A stretch of DNA of 25,000 bases from Prorocentrum cordatum (taxonomy: Eukaryota; Sar; Dinophyceae; Prorocentrales; Prorocentraceae): the NCBI GenBank assembly GCA_963575745.1, contig CAUYUJ010018327.1, forward strand, positions 341,309 to 366,308, given 5' to 3'. A program made the translations under genes and the position numbers. Positions within the stretch are counted from its first letter, which is position 1. The number at the start of each line of letters is the position of its first letter. Below are positions 18,221 through 25,000 of the stretch, piece after piece. Under the pieces are notes generated by a model that saw only the letters and a list, made by a program, of their open reading frames with translations, ran no database searches and was not told the origin of the DNA.

Positions 18221-19276
18221 AGGCTTTGCAGCGGAAGGTATGGAGATGCCCCGCGACGGCCGCAGACAGATGTGGGGCCACGTTTTCTTAGACGGCTCGT
18301 GTTCGCGACGGGTGGTCCGCAGCTCTAATCGTGCTGGTTGGGGTTTAGCGATGATGGGCCCTCAGTCGAATCTCTTAGCCTGGAGCTGGGGCCCCGTGTG
18401 GGACAGCTGCCCTCAGACTTCTCAGGCAGGAGAATTTTCAGCATATGCCATGGCATGTGCGTTCCTGTCTGCACCAGCAACTTTATACTCTGATTGCCAA
18501 ACTGTAGTTTCCATGCACGGCATGGCCCATCATCAGCAGATCTCACCCAAGCGTCCTTATTCGGGGCTTGTGGCTCAGGGTCGTTCTCTCGGGAAAAATG
18601 GACGCTTGGGTGTGAGAAAGTGCCTGCACACCTTCCCATTGACGATCCCGGGATCGACGATCATGAGCGGTTTCGAATGATTGGGGATGATTTCGCCGAC
18701 GAGGCCGCCAGGTTGGGAGCTGATGCCCACCAGGCGCCGTCGGAGGATGTAGCCAACGAATGCACTGCTCTTGTGAATTCGGCCCTTCTGGCGGTCAGAC
18801 TGTGCGCTACTCTTTTGCCACTGTGGCCGCGCGCGGACCTTTCGCGCGCCTCGTGGTCGTCCCCCGCTCAGGCCCCCCGCTCCTCTACCTCGCCTCATCG
18901 GTGGGAGTGGCTCGGGCCTCCTGGGGGAGACCAACGTTTTTGGATTTGTCAAGGGTGCCTCAGGACGTCGCGCAATGCCGCAGAAAAAAGGCATGCCCCA
19001 GGACACTGTTCATATTCTATGAGAGTTGATGTTAGGCGGCTTAGAGATTTAAACCACAAGTGTATCCTCATGGATTGTTCGAACGGTTCGCTTGTTGTCG
19101 TTTGTACTGCGCGCCAGAGATACACTAGTGGAGCCCGCCTTGCATCGCTCAACAAGACGTGTCCAGGTCAGAAAGTTTCAGCTTACAACTCTGACGCTTG
19201 GAATAAGATTTGTAAGGGACTCCATCCCAAAGCGAAAGGGGTCACCTTACTCTCTGACACGTACAGTGTGCTTTAA
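18216..19276 (+). pseudogene. LINE-B ORF2, C-terminal part: RNase H domain and tail, split in two frames
   Basis: An RNase H would remove element RNA from the RNA/DNA hybrid. In the first frame: HVFLDGS (Asp at 18291-18293), RAGWGLAMMG (the usual strand after the first Asp), QAGEFSAYAMA (Glu near 18430) and LYSDCQTVV (Asp near 18489). The frame then changes between about 18500 and 18598 (an A5 run lies at 18594-18598), and the second frame gives KVPAHLPIDDPG, followed by GDDFADEAARLGADAH (final Asp of ADEA near 18695). All four catalytic acidic positions are therefore present but in two frames. About 180 codons follow after the RNase H, with HRWEWLGPPGGDQRFWICQG and Cys pairs (CQGC near 18950), ending at 19276. 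The function of that tail is unknown. Confidence 0.75.
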
Positions 19277-19308
19277 GCATGCAGCGAGAGCTAGAGTGCT
19301 CCAAAAAA

Positions 19309-19407
19309 TCCTCCTCTTCCTCCTTCTCCTTCTCCTACTCCTTCTCCTCCTCCTCCTCCTCCTCCTTCTCCTCCTCTTCCGCCTGTTGTTCTTGCTTATC
19401 CACCTCC

Positions 19408-19439
<32 letters not shown>

Positions 19440-19621
19440 CTCCTCCTCCTCCTCCTCCTCCTCCTCCTCTCGTTGTTCCTCATTCTCTGCCATCCTGCTC
19501 CGCCTCGTCTTCCTCCTCCTCCTCCTCCTCCTCCTGCTCCTATTCCTCCTCTTCCTCGTTCTCCTCCCCGTCCCCTCCTCACCCTCTGTTCCTGCTCTTG
19601 TTGCTACTGCTGCTGGTCCTC

Positions 19622-19652
<31 letters not shown>

Positions 19653-19727
19653 TCCTCCTCCTCCTCCTCCTCCTCCCCCCCTCCTCATCCTCCTCCCCCC
19701 CCCCCCCCCACGATTGTCGTTTTTCCC
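19309..19727. repeat. CTC tract right of LINE-B (right half of 1.05-kb unit 4)
   Basis: Besides CTC triplets it contains TATTCCTCCTCTTCCTCGTT and a TTGCTACTGCTGCTGG segment near 19540-19618. These correspond, in order, to the landmarks at 7349-7436 in unit 3. It is thus the continuation of the tract interrupted at 13009. It ends in C8-C10 runs near 19697-19710. Frames through it are low-complexity only. Confidence 0.85.
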
Positions 19728-19846
19728 AGCCATCCTGTGGTATTGGGTCCTCGTTTTGAAGAGACAGCGCCCCGCGTCCCACCTTCCTCCTTCCTCCTCC
19801 TCCCCCTCCTCTCTCCTCTCCCTCCTTGCCTTTGCTCTCCGCACCC

Positions 19847-19847
<1 letters not shown>
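19728..19847. other. Spacer between CTC and ATC tracts
   Basis: It starts with about 50 bp of mixed sequence (GTTTTTCCCAGCCATCCTGT near 19717-19737; TATTGGGTCCTCGTTTTG near 19741), then becomes CT-rich. No gene or RNA is recognised. It is not the sequence that follows the CTC tract in units 1-3. Confidence 0.6.
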
Positions 19848-19889
<42 letters not shown>

Positions 19890-19990
19890 GCCATCGTCAT
19901 CGTCATCGTCACCATCATCACCACCATCATCATCATCGTCATCATAATCGACATCGTCACCGTTACCGTCATCGTCATCATCATCATCAC
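19848..19990. repeat. ATC trinucleotide microsatellite
   Basis: A run of ATC/TCA with GTC and ACC interruptions in the second half. It is the reverse-complement motif of the GAT tract at 10346-10580. Frames through it give poly-His, poly-Ile or poly-Ser only. Confidence 0.95.
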
Positions 19991-20010
19991 CCATTTCGGC
20001 GCACCATCGT

Positions 20011-22545
20011 GGCCCCATAGGGAGCTCCACCGAAGGCCCCAGTGGGGGTGTTCGCATGCGGTTCCTTCACCCAGGGCAGCGTTCCGTGGCCCCATAGGGA
20101 CCTCCACCGAAGGCCCCACGGGGGGTGTTCGCATGCGTTTCCCCTGCCCAGGGCACCGTTTCGCGGCCCCATAGGGAGCTCCACCGAAGGCCCCACTGGG
20201 GGTGTTCGCATGCGGTTCCTTCACCCAGGGCAGCGATTCGTGGCCCCATAGGGAGCTCCACCGAAGGCCCCACTGGGGGTGTTCGCATGCGGTTCCTTCA
20301 CCCAGGGCAGCGTTTCGTGGCCCCATGAGGAGCTCCACCGAAGGCCCCAGTGGGGGTGTTCGCATGCGGTTCCTTCACCCAGGGCAGCGTTGCGTGGCCC
20401 CATAGGGAGCTCCACCGAAGGCCCCATGCGGTTCCGTCACCCAGGGCAGCGTTTCGAGGCCCCATAGGGAGCTCCACCGAAGGCCCCACTGGGGGTGTTC
20501 GCATGCGGTTCCTTCACCCAAGGCAGCGATTTGTGGCCTCATAGGGAGCTCCACCGAAGGCCCCACCGGGGATGTTCGCATGCGGTTCCTTCGCCCAGGG
20601 CAGCGCTTCGTGGCCCCATAGGGAGCTCCACCGAAGGCCCCAGTGGGGGATGTTCGCGTGCGGTTCCTTCACCCAGGGCAGCGTTTCGTGGCCCCATAGG
20701 GACCTCCACCGAAGGCCCCACGGGGGGTGTTCGCATGCGGTTCTTTCATCCAGGGCAATGTTTCGTGGCCCCATCGGGAGCTCCACCGAAGGCCCCACTG
20801 GGGGTGTTCGCATGCGGTTCCTTCACCCAGGGCAGCGATTCGTGGCCCCATAGGGAGCTCCACCGAAGGCCCCAGTGGGGGTGTTCGCATGCGGTTCCCC
20901 CACCCAGGGCAGCGTTTCGTGGCCCCATAGGGAGCTCCACCGAAGGCCCCAGTGGGGGTGTTCGCATGCGGTTCCTTCACCCAGGGCAGCGTTGCGTGGC
21001 CCCATAGGGAGCTCCACCGAAGGCCCCATGCGGTTCCGTCACCCAGGGCAGCGTTTCGTGGCCCCATAGGGAGCTCCACCGAAGGCCCCACGGGGGGTGT
21101 TCGCATGCGTTTCCCCTGCCCAGGGCACCGTTTCGCGGCCCCATAGGGAGCTCCACCGAAGGCCCCACTGGGGGTGTTCGCATGCGGTTCCTTCACCCAA
21201 GGCAGCGATTTGTGGCCTCATAGGGAGCTCCACCGAAGGCCCCACCGGGGATGTTCGCATGCGGTTCCTTCGCCCAGGGCAGCGCTCCGTGGCCCCATAG
21301 GGAGCTCCACCGAAGGCCCCAGTGGGGGATGTTCGCGTGCGGTTCCTTCACCCAGGGCAGCGTTTCGTGGCCCCATAGGGGCCTCCACCGAAGGCCCCAC
21401 GGGGGGTGTTCGCATGCGGTTCTTTCATCCAGGGCAATGTTTCGTGGCCCCATCGGGAGCTCCACCGAAGGCCCCACTGGGGGTGTTCGCATGCGGTTCC
21501 TTCACCCAGGGCAGCGATTCGTGGCCCCATCGGGAGCTCCACCGAAGGCCCCAGTGGGGGTGTTCGCATGCGGTTCCCCCACCCAGGGCAGCGTTTCGTG
21601 GCCCCATAGGGAGCCTCATCGAAGGCCCAAGTGGGGGTGGGCGCATGGGGTTCCCCCGCCCAGGGCAGCGCTCCGTGGCCCCATAGGGAGCTCCACCGAA
21701 GGGGGGGTGTTCGCATGCGGTTCCCTCGCCCAGGGCAGCGCTTCGTGGCCCCATGAGGAGCTCCACCGCCCCAGTGGGGGTGGGTGCATGCGGTTCCCTC
21801 ACCCAGGGCAGCGTTTCGTGGCCCCATAGGGAGCTCCACCGAAGGCCCCAGTGGGGGTGTTCGCATGCGTTCCCCCTGCCCACGGCAGCGCTTCGTGGCC
21901 TCATAGGGAACTCCACCGAAGGCCCCAGTGGGGGTGGGCGCATGCGGTTCCCTCACCCAGGGCACCGTTTCGTGGCCCCATAGGGAGCCCCACCGAAGGC
22001 CCCAGGGGGGGTGGGCGCATACGGTTCCTTCACCCAGGGCAGCGCTTCGTGGCCCCATAGGGAGCTCCACCGAAGGCCCGTGTGGGGGTGGGCGCATGCG
22101 GTTCCCCCACCCAGGGCAGCGTTTCGTTGCCCAATACGGAGCTCCACCGAAGGCCCCAGCGGGGGTGTTCGCATGCGCTTCCCTTGCCCAGGACAGCGCT
22201 TCGTGGCCCCATAGGAGCTCCACCGAAGGCTTCAATCGGGGTGTTCGCATGCGTCTCTCCCACCCACGACAGCGGTTCGTGGCCCCATAGGGAGTTCCAC
22301 CGAAGGCGCCAGAGGCGCAGTTCGCATGCGATTCCCCCACCCATGACAGCGGTTCGTGGCCCCATACGGAGCTCCAGCGAAGGTCCCAATGGCGCAGTTC
22401 GCATGCGTCTCCCTCGCCCAGGGCAGCGTTTCGTGGCCCCATAGGGAGCTACACCGAAGGCCCCAGTGGCGGTGCCCACATGCGTCCGCGCCACCAATTT
22501 CGGCGCACCCCTCACAAGTTTCGTGGCCCCATAGGAGATCCACCG
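20011..22545. repeat. 77-bp minisatellite array, about 34 copies
   Basis: Units start at GGCCCCATAGGGAGCTCC and repeat at 20011, 20088, 20165, 20242, 20319 and so on. A few units lack 15 bp (starting at 20396 and 20998) and a few have 1-bp changes. Each unit contains the 8-bp palindromes GGAGCTCC and CGCATGCG and an 11-bp near-palindrome CCCCA-N-TGGGG inside a CGAA...TTCG pair. The 3' third is more diverged (GTGGGCGCATG variants, truncated units). The period is not a multiple of three, yet few stops occur, so frames on both strands are long; I treat them as non-coding. Confidence 0.95.
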
Positions 22546-22607
22546 AAACCGGTACCCACAATGCGGCACTCGCAACTGCACGTGGTTGGTTCCTTCGTCA
22601 GGCTAAT
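22546..22607. other. Junction after the 77-bp array
   Basis: Short unique sequence (CACTCGCAACTGCACGTGG near 22566) between the last degenerate 77-bp unit and the 1.05-kb unit fragment. Nothing recognised. Confidence 0.5.
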
Positions 22608-22852
22608 TGCCGTCGTCCTCTTCATGCGGAGGAGTGAGGAGGATAACCAGGAAGATGCTTGTAAATGTTCGGGGGGTGCGTGTCCATACGTATCCTTTGT
22701 GAGCGTTCGGAGACCTCGCCTATATCACATTTGATCACGATGATGCTGCAAGTTCTTGCGCAACTCTTCTCTTTCACGCGCTTCCCGTTCATGTCAGGGA
22801 AGGTTTCTAAATTGGCCGTTTCGCTCGGGACATCCTCTAAAAATGGAGTTGG
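22608..22852. repeat. 1.05-kb unit fragment (start of the non-CTC half)
   Basis: It matches the beginning of units 1-3: GCCGTCGTC...CTTCATGCGGAGGAGTG, the TGTCCATACGTATCC segment, GAGCGTTCGGAGACCTCGCC (near 22699), GATGATGCTGCAAGTTCTTG and CGCGCTTCCCGTTCATGTCA (near 22777), then one GGGACATCC motif. It is probably the right end of unit 4, displaced from its CTC tract by the ATC and 77-bp arrays. Confidence 0.8.
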
Positions 22853-22879
22853 TGTTGGCTCCAGGCCGCCTTTGTGTTC

Positions 22880-23420
22880 AGATCGCTCTTGGAGCGCCCG
22901 AGAGGGTCCCTAGAAGGCCACAGGACGGCTCCAGAGGGCCCGCATGACGGCCCCAGAGGCCTCCAAGAACACTCCCAAGAGGACCCAAGAGGCCAAAATC
23001 GTCAAATTCCAAAGGGAAAGCGTATATTTTTAGTACAAACGATGTTCTCGTCTTCACGGCGTCGAAGACGGTCCAAGAGTCCCCCAAGACCGACCCGCGA
23101 CGGCACAAGAGACTCTCAAGAGGCGCCCAAGACGGCCGAAGAGGGCGCCAAGACGGCCCAAGAGGCTCCCAAGAAGGCCCACGAGGGCCCCAAGAGGGGC
23201 CCAAGAGGGAGAGCCCGAATCGAACATCGGAGCATCCCGCCCAAAGACGGCCCTAGGAAGTCTCAGGAGGCGCCCAAGAGGTCCCAAGAGGCCCCCGAGA
23301 GGCCCCCAAGACGCCCCGAAAGGCCCCCAAGAGGCCCAAAAGAGGCCCCAAGAGGACCCACAACGGCCTGCGAAAAGCCTCCCAAGAGAGCCCAACGAAC
23401 TTTCACTTCGTCTCATTCTC
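22880..23420 (+). repeat. Degenerate CCAAGAGG-type minisatellite, + orientation
   Basis: Short units of roughly 9-15 bp built on CCCAAGAGGCC or CCAAGACGG recur many times, with irregular spacing. A frame of 195 codons (22874-23461) reads repeats such as EAPKRSQEAP and PPRRPERPPRGP. It has no domain and follows the repeat exactly, so it is not called as a gene. The related GATGGCCCAAGAAGCG appears in each 1.05-kb unit. Confidence 0.75.
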
Positions 23421-23542
23421 AATACCCCTGCACGGTGGCGGGATGGACCGAAGGTCACTAGATATTCCATCTCCTTATCCCGAATTCGGGTTACACAGCC
23501 CCAAGACAGCTCAAGAGGGCCCGAAAACGGCGCCAGAGGGAT
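23421..23542. other. Spacer between the two minisatellite halves
   Basis: Mostly unique sequence with a perfect 12-bp palindrome CCCGAATTCGGG at 23479-23490. No gene recognised. Confidence 0.5.
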
Positions 23543-24095
23543 CCAAGAGGGCTAAATGTTGCAGGCCTCTTGGACCGTCTTGGGGTTAGCTCCGGTCGTA
23601 TTCAAAATATAATGGGCCGTCTTGGAGGATCTTGGAGTGGCGAGAGACGGCCAGAGGCATTCTGGGCATTCCTGGGAGGGTTGAGGGATCGAGTCCGTTT
23701 GACCGGATCCCCCCCCCTGCAAGCCAGCCGGACCGAGTGCCCGAGTAATTCGACAATGGGTACCGTCACCTTGTTTGCACAAGCGTTCCAGTTTTGACGT
23801 CCCCATGTGATGCCACACCTGCAACGAACGTTCGAACATTCGCTTCCCGTTCTTGTCAGGTCAGGTTTTCTTTTGGTGTTCGAAGGATGTTGGCCTCTTG
23901 GAGTCGGGCCTTCTTAGGAGGCTCGGAGGGGACTTGGAGCCGCCCTGATGCGGTCTTAAGGGCTCTAGAATGCAGGTGGAAGCTATCTTGCGCCGTGTGG
24001 GAGCATCTTGAGCGATCTTGGAAGCCATCTTGGGATCTCTGGCGCCCTCCTGGACCCATCGTGGGCCGTCTTGGGCGCTCCAGCGACCCGCGAAG
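23543..24095 (-). repeat. Degenerate minisatellite in inverted orientation (TCTTGG on +)
   Basis: From about 23566 the + strand carries TCTTGG-type words (GTCTTGGAGGATCTTGGAG near 23619; CATCTTGGGATCTCTGG near 24028), the reverse complement of the family at 22880-23420. The first pair forms a hairpin, CCAAGAGG (23543-23550) and CCTCTTGG (23566-23573). The middle (about 23700-23870) is mixed and holds a diverged copy of the CTTCCCGTTCTTGTCAGG element near 23847. Confidence 0.7.
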
Positions 24096-24112
24096 CGTCC
24101 CATCCAGACCCA

Positions 24113-24137
24113 GGGGGAGGGGGTAGGGGCAGGGGGG
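24113..24137 (+). other. G-quadruplex-forming motif
   Basis: Four G runs of 5, 5, 4 and 6 with loops of 1, 2 and 2 bases (A, TA, CA). This is a strong intramolecular G4 pattern on the + strand. It is not next to any recognised gene, so no regulatory role is assigned. Confidence 0.7.
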
Positions 24138-25000
24138 ACCCCCTCCCCGCAGGGGAAGAAGGGGGTTAGCAGAACGAGCTCGTCAGACCACTCACGCCCA
24201 CAGAGTTGATTGGCCTTGCCGAGTGGCGTGAAAGCCATGCAGTCGAACCTCAGTCCAATCGACGGTGCGCACCTCAAACCGTTCTTGTTGCTTCAAAGCA
24301 GATCCATGGGGCCGCCCGGAGCTGTACAGTCGGAGACCTGCATGGAATTATGAGGAGGGGATTTGAACGAGCGGTTGGATTGCAGCTTTAGTGGCGTTCG
24401 TGCTGGGTTTGCTTCTGGTCCCTCATCTTCAGCACTTGTGTTGGGTTCTCGGCTTGCGTGTGAGCAATGGGATAGTACCGAGGTTGCCATTATCTGTTCA
24501 GTAGGCTTCTATGCTGCGTCCTTGCGCATACTGTGTTGTCCCCGTTATGTTTCTCACTCTTGTTCTCCACCCTCACCCTGATCCTGCTCATCCTCGCGAT
24601 GCGATCTGTCTCCTCTTGGTCATAGTTCCCCATGTGTCCCTCTGATAAGGCATATTTCATGATCCTATGTGTTGTTGCTTCCCCATCCTCTGTCTCCTTT
24701 TCCTTTGATTCTTCGTACACCTTTGCAGCCCATGAGCAGAGACATGACATTAAAGGTTGCCAAGACATTATGGCACTTAACTTTGGATTCGCAGAACAAT
24801 CTGTCCTCTGTATCCTCCGCCCAAGACTCGGGACTTCTATCGTCGGCATGGGTTTCATATTTTTTGGGGTGAAGGAGGTGAGGGGTGAAGGGAGGAACGT
24901 TGAACTGCATAGCCTTATAATCTTCGCACGTGCTGTTCCCGCGATCTCTCGTATGTGTTGGTCCTGCCCTAGACCCTAGATCCTGACCCCTGGAGGACCC
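24138..25000. other. Region without a recognised gene
   Basis: This sequence is not repetitive and is less GC-rich than the rest. Frames are short. The most protein-like is on the minus strand at 24490-24858 (122 codons; charged, e.g. VYEESKEKETEDGEATTHRI and DRIARMSRIRVRVENKSE). It has no domain I recognise, and an equally long + frame overlaps (24632-24979). It could be an exon or a chance frame. Confidence 0.35.

Larger units (their letters stand above)
13010..19308 (+). mobile_element. LINE-B: nearly complete non-LTR retrotransposon with RNase H
   Basis: The element spans about 6.3 kb: a short 5' leader (13010-13122), ORF1 (13123-14424), and ORF2 with endonuclease, RT, CCHC and RNase H in that order, then a short 3' end with A6 (19303-19308). 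Identical 12-bp sequences TCCTCCTCTTCC flank it (12998-13009 and 19309-19320). Endonuclease plus RT plus RNase H is the architecture of the I group of LINEs in the broad sense; the clade cannot be named without a tree. ORF1 and the RT are open. ORF2 as a whole is broken at C15 (15778-15792), T7 (18209-18215) and near 18590. The element sits inside the CTC tract of a copy of the 1.05-kb unit. Confidence 0.85.

Noticed and set aside
20011-22545. Many 60-364 codon frames on both strands of the 77-bp array
   Set aside because: The repeat lacks stops, so several frames stay open. Period 77 shifts the frame every unit, and no frame is preferred.
20011-22545. CRISPR-like array
   Set aside because: Units are contiguous and similar along their whole length with no unique spacers; the context is eukaryotic.
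22874-23461. 195-codon frame rich in Pro, Arg, Lys and Glu
   Set aside because: It follows the CCAAGAGG minisatellite; an antisense frame (SWGPLG repeats) is equally open.
23479-23490. 12-bp perfect palindrome CCCGAATTCGGG with an EcoRI site, possible cloning linker
   Set aside because: Flanks on both sides fit the local sequence and there is no vector sequence; probably chance.
1-25000. tRNA, rRNA, snRNA or telomere repeats
   Set aside because: No cloverleaf, conserved rRNA segment or telomere-type repeat was recognised by eye; a covariance-model scan would be needed to exclude small RNAs.

Overview
The window looks like a stretch of eukaryotic, GC-rich, repeat-dominated nuclear genome. 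The best guess is a dinoflagellate, because of two LINE families whose endonuclease, reverse transcriptase (RT) and zinc-knuckle motifs resemble dinoflagellate LINE-like elements, and because no compact cellular genes are visible. This is inference: I found no dinoflagellate spliced-leader sequence, rRNA or tRNA to confirm it. Almost all recognisable coding sequence belongs to non-LTR retrotransposons. The rest is tandem repeats at several scales.

Layout. (1) 1-5122: LINE-A, a 5'-incomplete and decayed element on the + strand (AP-like endonuclease, RT, C-terminal zinc knuckle, long tail). It has several frameshifts, one nonsense codon and an RT active-site change. (2) 5123-8165: three tandem copies of a ~1.05-1.08 kb unit. 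Each unit is a CTC/TCC-rich tract plus a ~560-bp part containing 75-bp subrepeats (family A). (3) 8166-12928: alternating blocks of family A (75 bp) and a 66-bp family (B), two copies of a ~440-bp block, and a GAT microsatellite between inverted B repeats. (4) 12929-19727: a fourth 1.05-kb unit whose CTC tract is split by LINE-B (13010-19308). LINE-B is nearly complete, with ORF1 (Gly-rich, RanBP2-like zinc finger, coiled coil) and ORF2 (endonuclease, RT with YIDD, CCHC, RNase H). It ends in a short A tail and is flanked by a 12-bp candidate target-site duplication. (5) 19848-22545: an ATC microsatellite, then ~34 copies of a 77-bp minisatellite with a 679-bp higher-order repeat. (6) 22608-22852: a further piece of the 1.05-kb unit. 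(7) 22880-24095: a degenerate CCAAGAGG-type minisatellite that switches strand near 23550. (8) 24096-25000: a G-quadruplex motif and sequence with no recognisable gene.

How the parts relate. LINE-B inserted after the 1.05-kb unit had already spread, because its two flanks are the two halves of that unit. LINE-A also ends in the same CTC tract in the same orientation. ORF2 of LINE-B is broken mainly at or near homopolymers (C15, T7, possibly A5), so it is either recently dead or partly affected by assembly errors. The many long reading frames inside the microsatellite and minisatellite tracts (poly-Leu/Pro/Ser/Glu/Arg, and all frames of the 77-bp array) are most likely not genes.
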